The notes: a model not told the origin generated them from the letters alone. 27,767 bases of DNA from DATMNI01 sp035570275 (GCA_035570275.1 DATMNI010000244.1:1-27767), one strand, 5' to 3'. Shown: positions 7,047-14,336, counted from the stretch's first letter. Made by a program: numbers and translations.

Positions 7047-9458
7047 ATGGACTATTTTTTGCAGGATCTCCGCTACGCCCTGCGTGCGATGTGGCGTGAT
7101 GCCGGGTTTTGCGCCATGGCGGCGGTGATCCTCGGCCTGGGGATCGGCGCCAACACGGCGATTTTCAGCGTGGTGAACACGGTGCTCTTCCGCCCGCTCC
7201 CGTTTCGCGACGCCGGGCGGCTGGTTTGGATCGCCAACACCGGCACCACCGGGCTCTCCGGGGCCACCTCGCGGGTTGCGAACTACCGTGACTGGCGGGC
7301 CATGAACCAGTCCTTCGAAGACCTCACCGCTTATTTCGCCTTCTCGGATTACAGCAGCTACAACCTGAAGGAAGCCGGCGAACCGGAACGGCTCTCGGGC
7401 TTCGGCGTGGCGCAGAATTTCTTCGACCTGCTGGGCGTGCAGCCCCTGCTTGGGCGCACCTTCGATAACGAGGAATGCAAGTGGAACGGCCGCAAGGCCG
7501 TAATCCTCACCCACGGCCTCTGGGAGCGGCGATTCGGTTCGGACCCGGGAATTATCGGGCGTCGGCTGACGCTGAATGACGAAGCTACCACGGTGGTCGG
7601 GGTAATGCCGCGCACCTTCGATTTCGCTTCCGTATTCACGCCCGGTTCTAAAGTGGACATTCTGGTGCCGTTTCCACTCACCGACGAGACCGATCGTTGG
7701 GGCAACACCCTAGCGGTGATTGGGCGCTTGAAACCGGGGGTTACAGTACGGAAGGCTCAGGCCGAGTTCGACCTGCTCACCCAACAGATTCTGAGTTCGA
7801 AGAAGGACCGATATAGATTCGGCGCCGCGATGACGGGCCTGCAGGAGCAGGTCAGCGGGCGTTTCCGCCGCGCGCTGGTGGTGCTGCTGTGCGCGGTGGG
7901 TGTGGTTCTGCTGATCGCCTGCGCCAACCTTTCGAACCTGCTGCTGGCGCGCGCGGCATCGCGGCGCAAGGAGGTGGCGGTACGTACGGCGCTGGGCGCG
8001 AGCCGTGCACGGCTGATACGGCAGATGCTCACGGAGAGCATGGTGCTGGCCGGCTGCGGCGCGGCGCTCGGACTGGTGCTGGCATTCGGCGCCACCAGAG
8101 CGCTGAGTGGCCTGCGCGCCATGAACATTCCGTTGCTGCAATCGGTGCGGGTGGATGGCGCGGCGCTACTGTTCACGGCGTTGGTGGCGTTGGCGACCGG
8201 GCTGCTGTTCGGGCTGGCCCCGGCCCTGCAACTATCCGGCGCGGCGGTGTGCGAAGCGTTGAAAGACAGCAGCCGCGGCTCCAGCCAAGGCAAACGCGGG
8301 GCCTGGGTTCGTGGCGCGCTGGTGGTTTCGGAAATCGCGCTGGCCTGCATCCTGCTGGTGGGCGCGGGTCTGCTGATGCGCAGCTTCCTGCACGTGTTGG
8401 ACGTGGACTTGGGCTTTCAACCGGCGCGGGCGGCAGTGTGGACTATCGAAACCGGCGACCGCTTCAAGACGAACGCCCAGCGGAACGCGTTCTTCACTTC
8501 GCTGTTGCGCAGCGTGGAGGCGGTGCCGGGCGTGGAAACGTCCGGCGTCACGGATTGCCTGCCGCTGGGGCGGAATCGAAGCTGGGGGATCCAAGCCAAG
8601 GGCCAGACGTATGGGCCGGGACAGCAGCCGCTGGTCTACCCGCGCCTTGTCAGTCCGGGCTACGTCGGGGCGATGAGGATTCCGCTGCGCGCCGGCCGCG
8701 ATTTCAACGACCACGATACGGCGGAAAGCCAGCGCGTCATCATGATCAACCAGACGCTGGCGCGTACCGTGTGGCCGGGCTTGGACGCGGTGGGCCAGGA
8801 GGCGTTTATCTTCGGCAAAGATCCGTGGCGCGTGGTGGGTGTGGTGGGAGATGTGCGGCACACCAGCCTGGAACAGGCCGGCAGTTCCGAATTGTACCTG
8901 CCGTTGTCGCAGGCCGGCTCCAGTTCGGTGGAACTGGTGGTGCGAACCAAGCTGGCTCCGGAGGCGGTGGCGCCGGGGGTGCGGGCGGCGTTGCGGCGAG
9001 TGGACGCGGGCTTGCCGACGGCCGAGTTCCGCACGCTGGACGATCTGGTGGAGCGCGCCGTGTCGCCACGCCGTTTTGTGGTGGTGCTGTTGGGCGGCTT
9101 TGCGCTGCTGGCCTTGTTACTGGCCTCGCTGGGGATTTACGGTGTGGTGTCGTATTCGGTAAACCAACGGACGCAGGAGATTGGGATTCGCATGGCGCTG
9201 GGAGCGTCGGCGGGGCACGTGCAGTTTCGCGTTTTGCGCGAGACCGTAGGGCTGGCGCTGGCGGGGAGCCTGGTGGGCGTAGCCGGCTCCGCGGCCGTGG
9301 CGCGGCTGCTGGAATCGCTGTTGTTCGGGGTGCAGCCAGGGGACGCGCTCACATTCTTGGCGATGACGCTGGTGTTGACTTCGGTGGCGGCGCTGGCGGG
9401 GTATCTGCCGGCGCGGCGGGCATCGCGGATCGATCCGATGGCGGCGTTGCGGTCATAG
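7047..9458 (+). CDS. ADOP-type (acidobacterial duplicated orphan permease) ABC transporter permease
   Basis: The 803-residue protein has the internal duplication MacB-PCD/FtsX/MacB-PCD/FtsX. It starts with the family signature (LQDLRYALRAMWRDAGF, a TM helix, then GIGANTAIFSVVNTVLFRPLPF). Periplasmic core domains cover about 45-260 and 440-660. About eight TM helices fall in two sets of four, including LVVLLCAVGVVLLIACANL, ALACILLVGAGLLM and GFALLALLLASLGIYGVVSY. FtsX-type signatures RKEVAVRTALGASRARL and TQEIGIRMALGASAGHV occur once in each half, and it ends PARRASRIDPMAALRS. No ATP-binding gene is adjacent, as usual for the family. MacB-like permeases act in export or mechanotransmission across the envelope; the substrate here is unknown. 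The ATG at 7047 has only a weak ribosome-binding site, but start and length fit the family. Confidence 0.93.
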   Translation: MDYFLQDLRYALRAMWRDAGFCAMAAVILGLGIGANTAIFSVVNTVLFRPLPFRDAGRLVWIANTGTTGLSGATSRVANYRDWRAMNQSFEDLTAYFAFSDYSSYNLKEAGEPERLSGFGVAQNFFDLLGVQPLLGRTFDNEECKWNGRKAVILTHGLWERRFGSDPGIIGRRLTLNDEATTVVGVMPRTFDFASVFTPGSKVDILVPFPLTDETDRWGNTLAVIGRLKPGVTVRKAQAEFDLLTQQILSSKKDRYRFGAAMTGLQEQVSGRFRRALVVLLCAVGVVLLIACANLSNLLLARAASRRKEVAVRTALGASRARLIRQMLTESMVLAGCGAALGLVLAFGATRALSGLRAMNIPLLQSVRVDGAALLFTALVALATGLLFGLAPALQLSGAAVCEALKDSSRGSSQGKRGAWVRGALVVSEIALACILLVGAGLLMRSFLHVLDVDLGFQPARAAVWTIETGDRFKTNAQRNAFFTSLLRSVEAVPGVETSGVTDCLPLGRNRSWGIQAKGQTYGPGQQPLVYPRLVSPGYVGAMRIPLRAGRDFNDHDTAESQRVIMINQTLARTVWPGLDAVGQEAFIFGKDPWRVVGVVGDVRHTSLEQAGSSELYLPLSQAGSSSVELVVRTKLAPEAVAPGVRAALRRVDAGLPTAEFRTLDDLVERAVSPRRFVVVLLGGFALLALLLASLGIYGVVSYSVNQRTQEIGIRMALGASAGHVQFRVLRETVGLALAGSLVGVAGSAAVARLLESLLFGVQPGDALTFLAMTLVLTSVAALAGYLPARRASRIDPMAALRS

Positions 9459-9467
9459 GAATAGCCC

Positions 9468-9535
9468 TTGCGGGGCAGGTTGTGAACCTGCGGCGGATTG
9501 CTAATCCGCGTGCGCGATGCGGCAGCGAGCCAGCC
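9468..9535. repeat. Half copy of the dispersed palindromic element
   Basis: TTGCGGGGCAGGTTG begins nine bases after the permease stop and is followed by the hairpins GCAGGTT-GTG-AACCTGC and GGCGGATT-GCT-AATCCGCG. Then comes GCGCGATGCGGCAGCGAGC, the reverse complement (one mismatch) of a segment at 3628-3650 of the full copy. No right-hand inverted end is present. The hairpins could serve as a 3' processing or termination signal for the permease transcript. Confidence 0.65.
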
Positions 9536-9796
9536 TTCGTTTTGCGGGCAATTTTGGATTTCTTCATACCCCGTTTTCCCAAACGGTTAAGCCCTGGGGG
9601 GCAACGGGCAGGCCGGCACACGCAACGGTTTTCTTTCCACGAGCATTTCGTAGGGTCGAATTCAGCGGGTACGCCAGGTCGGGACCACAACGTTCCGGCT
9701 CGGTGTGATGCGCCCGTGCCAGTTTGCGCCCGGTCGCCGGCCTGCTGGCGTCAGGCGCCCGCCGCTATTGCGGCCATCAGGTAGGATGATGAAAGA
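9536..9796. other. Intergenic stretch without recognised feature
   Basis: Between the repeat copy and the cupin gene I see no convincing coding frame, RNA gene or mobile-element end. Several stops interrupt every plus-strand frame except shadows running out of the permease gene. Confidence 0.5.
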
Positions 9797-10135
9797 ATGA
9801 ATGACGCATACGTCTACGTGCGGGATCTTCGCCAACAAGCCAAGGTGCCGGAGAACGGAATACTGACCCAGACCTTGCAGAACGATGACAGAACGAAGGT
9901 GATTCTGTTCGGCTTCGCGCCTGGCCAAGAGCTTTCCGCCCACACCGCCCCCTTTCCGGCGACGCTGACATTCTTGAAGGGCGATGCCCTACTGAAGTTG
10001 GGCACCGAGGAACAACAGGCGACGGAAGGCACATTTGTATACATGCGCCCAAACCTGGAGCATGGGATCAAAGCGCAAAATGAGGTCGTCATGCTCCTTA
10101 CCATGATCAAGAACGCGCTGCCCACATCGGCATAA
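9797..10135 (+). CDS. Small single-domain cupin protein
   Basis: The 112-residue product is one conserved beta-barrel of the cupin_2 type. Motif 1 is FGFAPGQELSAHTAPFPATLTFLKGDALLKLG and motif 2 is ATEGTFVYMRPNLEHGIKA. Only one histidine is seen in each motif (SAHTAP, LEHGI), fewer than the three His plus Glu of classical metal-binding cupins. Metal binding is therefore uncertain, but ligand sensing or a small isomerase-type role remains possible. A GATGAAAG stretch precedes the ATG. It is not coupled to neighbours. Confidence 0.8.
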   Translation: MNDAYVYVRDLRQQAKVPENGILTQTLQNDDRTKVILFGFAPGQELSAHTAPFPATLTFLKGDALLKLGTEEQQATEGTFVYMRPNLEHGIKAQNEVVMLLTMIKNALPTSA

Positions 10136-10231
10136 ACGCAGGCCCGAACATCTACAAGCTGGCCGCCGAATCCGATGGGTTTTGTGCCCATTTGGACCAG
10201 GCGGCGCCCTACCCCAGCGCCGGGTTTGCCT

Positions 10232-10294
10232 GACCCCCGGCCCCCGGCCGCTGCCTCCCGGCCCCCGGCCCCTGGCCCCTGGCCCCGGCCCCTG
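10232..10294. repeat. C-rich degenerate heptamer tandem repeat
   Basis: Units of the type GCCCCCG/GCCCCTG are repeated about eight times in the gap before the decarboxylase gene. Such slipped-strand C/G tracts vary in length between strains; no function is visible. Confidence 0.65.
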
Positions 10295-10344
10295 ACCAGC
10301 CGCCAACTATCGGCTCAACCGCTACCATGTAAGGGAGTTGAAAC

Positions 10345-11763
10345 ATGACCACTGACGAATTCCGGGCAGCCGGACATCAATTGATCGATTGGCTGGCGGA
10401 CTACCGCGCCCGCGTGGCGGAATTGCCGGTGATGGCGCGAACCGCGCCGGGCGAAGTCAAGGCCCAGCTTCCCGCGGCGCCTCCGCTGGCGGCTGAGCCG
10501 TTTGCCGGCATCCTCGCGGACCTGGAAAAAATCGTGGTACCAGGCCTGTCTCATTGGCAGCACCCCAGCTTTTTCGGGTACTTCCCGTCCAACGGACTGC
10601 TGGCCAGCGTTCTGGGCGACTTCACCAGCAGCGGTCTCGGTGTGTTGGGCCTCTCCTGGCAATCCAGCCCCGCTCTCACCGAAGTCGAAGAAGTTGTGAC
10701 GGATTGGATGCGGCAGATGACGGGACTTTCGGACGCCTGGAGCGGCGTGATTCAAGACACCGCATCCACCTGCACGCTGGTCGCTTTGATGTGCGCCCGC
10801 GAGCGGGCTTCAGGCTACAGTCTCAGCCGCGGCGGGCTGCAAGCCGAGCAGCGGCCGCTAATCGTCTACACGTCGGCCCATAGCCACAGTTCGGTGGAGA
10901 AAGCCGCGCTGCTGGCGGGCTTCGGCCGCGAAAACCTGCGCGTGATCGAACACGATTCGCAATACGGGATGGAGGCCGCCGCCCTGGAAGCGGCCATCCG
11001 AAGCGATGCCGCCGCCGGGCTCAAACCCTGCGCCGTGGTAGGCACCACCGGCACCACCACCTCGACAGCCCTAGATCCAATTGAAAAGCTGGCCGCCACA
11101 GCCGGTGCGCACGGCATTTGGTTGCACGTGGATGCCGCCATGGCCGGTTCGGCGATGATTCTGCCGGAATGCCGTTGGATGTGGCAAGGCGTCGAAGGCG
11201 CCGATTCGCTGGTGCTGAATCCGCACAAGTGGCTGGGGGTGGCGTTCGACTGCTCGCTGTATTACGTGCGCGATGCGGAGCATCTGGTGCGCGTGATGTC
11301 CACCAATCCGAGTTATCTGCGCTCGTCATCCGATGCGCAGGTCAAGAACCTGCGCGATTGGGGGCTTCCGTTAGGGCGGCGTTTCCGCGCGCTGAAGCTG
11401 TGGTTTGCGATTCGTGAGCAGGGCGTCGCGGCATTGCAGGACCGTCTGCGCCGCGATCTTGTCAATGCCCAGTGGTTCGCCGATCGGGTGCGTGCGGCCG
11501 GCGGTTGGAGCGTTCTGGCGCCGGTTCCCCTGCAGACAGTCTGCGTCCGCCACCAACCGCCAGGAGTGGATGGCGAAGCGCTGGACAAACACACCCTCGG
11601 TTGGGCCGATCGTGTCAATCGCTCTGGCCGGGCCTATCTGACGCCGGCGATTCTCGACCGCCGCTGGATGGTCCGTGTTTCCATCGGCTCACTCGCCACC
11701 GAGCGCCAGCACGTGGAGGCTCTCTGGACGTTCATGCGCCAGGAGGCGGAACGGAGCGACTGA
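10345..11763 (+). CDS. PLP-dependent decarboxylase of the aromatic-L-amino-acid decarboxylase family (group II)
   Basis: The 472-residue length and all landmarks fit the DDC/AADC family. HWQHPSFFGYFPSN (70-83) is the substrate-side motif, followed by QDTASTCTLVAL. The PLP-stacking histidine is in TSAHSHSSVEKAA (about H181), GTTGTT at 233-238, VDAAMAG with D263 binding the PLP nitrogen, and LNPHKWL with K295 as the Schiff-base lysine. It probably removes CO2 from an aromatic L-amino acid (tyrosine, tryptophan, DOPA or phenylalanine) to give an amine in the cytoplasm; the exact substrate cannot be read. AAGGGAG seven bases before the ATG is a good ribosome-binding site. There is no partner amine oxidase or transporter next to it. 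Confidence 0.9.
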   Translation: MTTDEFRAAGHQLIDWLADYRARVAELPVMARTAPGEVKAQLPAAPPLAAEPFAGILADLEKIVVPGLSHWQHPSFFGYFPSNGLLASVLGDFTSSGLGVLGLSWQSSPALTEVEEVVTDWMRQMTGLSDAWSGVIQDTASTCTLVALMCARERASGYSLSRGGLQAEQRPLIVYTSAHSHSSVEKAALLAGFGRENLRVIEHDSQYGMEAAALEAAIRSDAAAGLKPCAVVGTTGTTTSTALDPIEKLAATAGAHGIWLHVDAAMAGSAMILPECRWMWQGVEGADSLVLNPHKWLGVAFDCSLYYVRDAEHLVRVMSTNPSYLRSSSDAQVKNLRDWGLPLGRRFRALKLWFAIREQGVAALQDRLRRDLVNAQWFADRVRAAGGWSVLAPVPLQTVCVRHQPPGVDGEALDKHTLGWADRVNRSGRAYLTPAILDRRWMVRVSIGSLATERQHVEALWTFMRQEAERSD

Positions 11764-11885
11764 GGGTTCGCAACCTGGATTCTGAAGGCCATCAGAGCCA
11801 TGACCATAAGGGAGTGGTCGCCTCTCCGGCGCGCGCCAGTTTCGCAGAGAAACTAAGTTGTGTCCCGCGGCAGGGCATCCGGACT

Positions 11886-12150
11886 CTACTGCGCCAGGCC
11901 GAACGCCAGAATATTCGTCCCGGCGCCAACGGCAAGGTATTGCTGGCCGTCAAACACGTAGGTGAGGTGGGCCAGTAGACCAGATCCAGTTGCGGGTCGT
12001 ATGTGCCGGTGAACCAGGCGTCGGCTGACGGCTGTTCGATGCCTTTGCCCTGCCAGGGTTCGGAGCCGGGTTCACCGGCCGCGGGAACCGTCCAGAAACG
12101 CCAGGCTTCCTTGCCGGTGTCCTGGTGGTAGGCGGCGGCAAAACCTCGCG
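11886..12150 (-). pseudogene. PQQ-dependent alcohol dehydrogenase remnant (two fragments fused by a deletion)
   Basis: One frame reads RGFAAAYHQDTGKEAWRFW, then TGTYDPQLDLVYW, which are diagnostic for quinoprotein methanol/ethanol dehydrogenases (substrate-side propeller blades, about residues 190-250 of ~570). At about 11970 the frame shifts into THLTYVFDGQQYLAVGAGTN, then ILAFGLAQ and a stop at 11886-11888, which is the very C terminus of the same family. About 290 residues between the two are therefore missing. The upstream edge of the fragment abuts a copy of the dispersed palindromic repeat (12148-12179). It cannot encode an active enzyme. Confidence 0.7.
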
Positions 12151-12179
12151 ATTGGCAATCCGCCTGTCGCACCTTGCGG
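12148..12179. repeat. Partial copy of the dispersed palindromic element
   Basis: GCGATTGGCAATCCGCCTG, then TCGCACCTTGCGG, aligns with 3577-3608 of the full copy (GCGGATTGTTAATCCGCCTG, then CCGAACCTTGTGG). The ATT/AAT stem is kept. It forms the border of the PQQ-dehydrogenase remnant. Confidence 0.5.
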
Positions 12180-12188
12180 TGATCGACC

Positions 12189-12198
12189 TGCTATAGCA
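12189..12198 (+). promoter_or_regulatory. Candidate extended -10 element and palindrome upstream of brnT
   Basis: TGCTATAGCA is a perfect 10-bp palindrome that also reads as an extended -10 box (TGnTATAgc). It lies 19-23 bases before the possible brnT starts. BrnTA modules are autorepressed by BrnA, so an operator here is plausible. No good -35 box is seen at standard spacing. Confidence 0.35.
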
Positions 12199-12220
12199 TG
12201 GTACAGAGTAAGATCGGTGC

Positions 12221-12517
12221 ATGAGCGCCAGTTTCAGTGGCATGGCAGTCAAGGCAGCGGCCAATGTGCGCAAGGACGGTGTGTCTTTCGAGCTTGCGAG
12301 CACGATCTTTCGAGATCCCCGGCTCCTCACGCTCGCCGACCTGGAGCACAATGACATCGAGGAACGCTGGTTCTCCCTTGGTTGTTCGGCCACTGGCGCG
12401 TTGCTTGCTGTCGTGTATCTCTGGTCGGAGGCGGATAGTGCAACCACTAAGATCCGCGTCATCACGGCCCGCAATGCCACCCGGAATGAGATTCGCTACT
12501 ATCACGAGGGTCTATGA
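12221..12517 (+). CDS. brnT: BrnT-family ribonuclease toxin, N-terminal frameshift likely
   Basis: The frame KAAANVRKDGVSFELASTIFRDP, then HNDIEERWFSLG, then IRVITARNATRNEIRYYHEGL is BrnT from its KxxxN/KxGVSFE signature to the C terminus. The expected start (F-x-W-x-x-x-K-A-x-x-N) is missing from the ATG-initiated protein, which instead begins MSASFSGMAV. A neighbouring frame starting at the GTG at 12217 reads HERQFQWHGS and would join KAAAN if one base near 12250 were removed (12217-12517 is 301 bases, one more than a multiple of three). So either the gene carries a +1 frameshift or a sequencing error, or a slightly shortened BrnT is made from 12221. BrnT is a RelE-like translation-inhibiting RNase. 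Its stop overlaps the next start (ATGA). Confidence 0.75.
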   Translation: MSASFSGMAVKAAANVRKDGVSFELASTIFRDPRLLTLADLEHNDIEERWFSLGCSATGALLAVVYLWSEADSATTKIRVITARNATRNEIRYYHEGL

Positions 12518-12747
12518 GTGATCTACCTATCGAAGATGACGGCATGCCTGTCGAAATCGACTTCAGCCAAGGCGTTCGCGGTCTCCATCACGTGCCCGAG
12601 GGCGCAAGAGTCTTGATGCCGGCTTCAATCGAGAGAAGCGTGTGGGAGTATTTTTCAGGTAAGGCCGAGGAAAAAGGTGTCGATCTGTCGGAACTCCTGA
12701 CTGAGGTGCTGAGGCGCGATATCGAAATCACCGAAGCTTTGAAGTAG
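12514..12747 (+). CDS. brnA: BrnA-family antitoxin
   Basis: The 77-residue product starts in a four-base overlap with brnT. It has the BrnA layout: an N-terminal IDFSQGVRG segment that wraps the toxin, then a ribbon-helix-helix domain (ARVLMPASIERSVWEYFSGKAEEKG, then VDLSELLTEVLRRDI). In characterised modules BrnA neutralises BrnT and represses the promoter through this domain. The antitoxin reads as intact even though the toxin's N terminus looks damaged. Confidence 0.75.
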   Translation: MSDLPIEDDGMPVEIDFSQGVRGLHHVPEGARVLMPASIERSVWEYFSGKAEEKGVDLSELLTEVLRRDIEITEALK

Positions 12748-12791
12748 CCTCCGCGTGGCTGGCATTTGCCACCCTGGTTGGACGCCCGGCG

Positions 12792-13190
12792 CTACCAGAC
12801 AGTACGGACGTCGTACTTTTTGATCTGCTCATCCGCGGTAACGATTGCCATACTCCCGAACCGTGCTTGAGCGATTATCAAGCGATCGAACGGATCTTTG
12901 TGCAGCATCGGCAATCCAGCCAGTACTGGGAGGCATTCAGGAAGCAGCGGCAAGACGGTCCATGCCGAATGGTGGAGGAGTTGACCTACCACATCTTCGA
13001 GACTGACCTGAAAATGCAGTTTCCCAGCATGATGTTTGAGGACGATCTCCCAAACGCTGACCACGCTGACGGCCAACGATGCAGCGGGCCGCGACATGGC
13101 GCGACGGGCGCGCGCCGAGATTTTCTCGCTCGCCGAGACAGTCCAGATCAGGGCGTTGGTGTCCAACAGCAGCGCCGCCGGATCGCTCAC
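12792..13190 (-). CDS. vapC: VapC-type PIN-domain ribonuclease toxin
   Basis: The 132-residue protein is a complete PIN domain of the 'HxDPFDRLI' subgroup. The four acidic active-site residues are present: D10 (LLLDTNALIW), E48 (SVWEIVLKH), D102 (HKDPFDRLIIAQA) and D120 (TADEQI). PIN toxins cleave RNA with Mg2+ or Mn2+ in the cytoplasm; targets are often tRNA or rRNA but cannot be predicted here. The start overlaps the antitoxin stop by four bases (13187-13190), so the two are translationally coupled. Confidence 0.92.
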   Translation of the reverse strand: MSDPAALLLDTNALIWTVSASEKISARARRAMSRPAASLAVSVVSVWEIVLKHHAGKLHFQVSLEDVVGQLLHHSAWTVLPLLPECLPVLAGLPMLHKDPFDRLIIAQARFGSMAIVTADEQIKKYDVRTVW

Positions 13191-13414
13191 AGATACTCCT
13201 GAAACTCTGCAAGTGGGGCGTCGAAATCGGTGGCCATCTCGATTTTGCCCTTGAAGATGTCCCAGGGCACTTTCTTGCCGCGGTTCGGGATGCGCGTGAG
13301 CATGGCGAGCGGCTTACCATGATTGGCGATGAGAATCTCTTCCCCCGCGGCGGCCCGCTTCACCAGCCGTGAGAGACTGCTCTTGGCATCGTGCATGTTG
13401 ACGACGGTGGCCAT
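13187..13414 (-). CDS. vapB: Phd/YefM-type antitoxin of the VapBC module
   Basis: The 75-residue protein opens with the Phd/YefM DNA-binding fold (VVNMHDAKSSLSRLVKRAAAGEEILIANHGKPLAMLTRI). It ends in an acidic, flexible tail (DIFKGKIEMATDFDAPLAEFQEYL) that would bind and block the PIN toxin. It is the first gene of the pair. A 21-base palindrome lies ten bases before its ATG, and there is no Shine-Dalgarno sequence, which fits a leaderless message. Confidence 0.9.
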   Translation of the reverse strand: MATVVNMHDAKSSLSRLVKRAAAGEEILIANHGKPLAMLTRIPNRGKKVPWDIFKGKIEMATDFDAPLAEFQEYL

Positions 13415-13420
13415 GTCGTT

Positions 13421-13450
13421 ATCTTAGCCCGAATTTCGGGCTAATGGCAA
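13421..13450 (-). promoter_or_regulatory. Promoter and palindromic operator of vapBC
   Basis: On the minus strand TTGCCA (13450-13445) and TAAGAT (13426-13421) form -35 and -10 boxes with an 18-base spacer. A perfect palindrome with arms TTAGCCCGAA and TTCGGGCTAA around one base covers 13424-13444, exactly between and over the boxes, as expected for autorepression by the toxin-antitoxin complex. The -10 box ends six bases before the ATG, so transcription would begin at or next to the start codon, giving a leaderless mRNA. Confidence 0.65.
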
Positions 13451-13497
13451 CCCGGTGTTTGGTGGCGCGGAAAGGACCCACACAATATCGAGAGGAA

Positions 13498-13563
13498 ATG
13501 ATGACGGTATAGTTGGAACTGACTCCCGAGCTTCAGGCTGGGCTGCCGGCCCAGGCGCGCTGA
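13498..13563 (+). pseudogene. Decayed small antitoxin-like gene fragment
   Basis: After GAGAGGAA the frame reads MMTV-stop-LELTPELQAGLPAQAR and stops again. VELTPELQAGLxAQAR is a typical opening of short antitoxin-like proteins; a single GAG to TAG change would explain the first stop. Too short to assign firmly. Confidence 0.35.
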
Positions 13564-13697
13564 GCGCCTTGCAAAGAGGCCACTGTTTGGGCGCCCGGAA
13601 TTTGCGCGCATGAGGTGCTGAACGGGTTTGGCAAGCGAGTCGCCCGTTGTCGTTTCGCGAGGCAGAAGGCATTTCTTTTAGGGCAGAGTTTACTTGA

Positions 13698-14033
13698 CTT
13701 CGAGGAAGCAAGGTACATGAACAGGGCAGACCATTCTTTGTAGACGTGAAAGGACAATACAAGCCGAACTTTTGGCCGGCGAGCCCAAAGGACACCCTCA
13801 GCAAACTATTTTATGTCCTTGCGTTCGTCCCTGAGGATGCACCGAATCAGTTTTTCATCCTTACGCAGGATCAGGTCAACGAAGGAATCCGAATTGATTT
13901 GGAGCACGCCAGGGCGCTGCGGAAGGTAAGGGTCTCCGCGGCGAGCCTGGTAATTTTCCAGGTATCCAACGAAGTTTTGGGCAGCGTTTCGAGGACGCCT
14001 GGAAGGCATTGCCAAAATGAGATTTTGAAGTAG
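13698..14033 (+). pseudogene. Remnant of a protein with a possible PD-(D/E)XK nuclease core
   Basis: The frame has no start codon of its own and enters from a stop at 13695-13697. It reads GRPFFVDVKGQYKPNFWPASP, then KDTLSKLFYVLAFVPED, then NQFFILTQDQVNEGI. FFVDVKG with surrounding strands resembles the D-x-K core of PD-(D/E)XK-type nucleases and related proteins. Near 13920 the homologous reading seems to pass into another frame (EGKGLRGEPGNF, ending DAWKALPK and a stop at 14018-14020). A 5' truncation plus a frameshift mark it as broken. The family call is tentative. Confidence 0.45.
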
Positions 14034-14162
14034 CTTTGGTCTGTTTAGCCAGGTAAATTATTGCCCTTTTCTTGACAGGAACCGGCAACTGGAAGCTTCA
14101 ACAGGCCGCAGCGCAGGTCGGAATCAACGTCATCAAGCCATGAAGGGAGTCACGAAGCACCC

Positions 14163-14336
14163 ATGAGCGGAACAACCGGCGAAGAGCATGAACGCATCCT
14201 CGCCGAAATCGAGAAGCTGATGGACAAAGGCGCGCGGCGTACCGCGGTGGAAGACACCGTCCTCGATCTGATGGTCCAGCTCATCAAGGCCTACGAAGCG
14301 GAGCACCACCCCCGTCCCGACCCGAGCTATATCTGA
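14163..14336 (+). CDS. HigA-family antitoxin, N-terminal half (split gene)
   Basis: The 57-residue product (EEHERILAEIEKLMDKGARR, then LMVQLIKAYEAEHHPRPDP) matches the N-terminal helical part of HigA-type antitoxins, where 'Y..A...IE.LMD', then 'L..L..L..AYE..H.P...PDP' precedes the helix-turn-helix. It stops after PDPSYI at TGATG, which is also the start of the next reading frame. About ten bases appear to be missing between the halves relative to the family. No HigB toxin is recognisable in the 130 bases upstream. Confidence 0.6.
   Translation: MSGTTGEEHERILAEIEKLMDKGARRTAVEDTVLDLMVQLIKAYEAEHHPRPDPSYI

Noticed and set aside
7889..9784. Long plus-strand open frame overlapping the permease
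   Set aside because: It lies in a different frame of the well-conserved permease gene, has Gly/Arg-rich composition from GC bias, and runs out through the repeat; it is a shadow.
14072..14110. TTGACA at 14073 as a promoter for the HigA locus
   Set aside because: No acceptable -10 box lies 16-19 bases downstream, so a promoter could not be supported.
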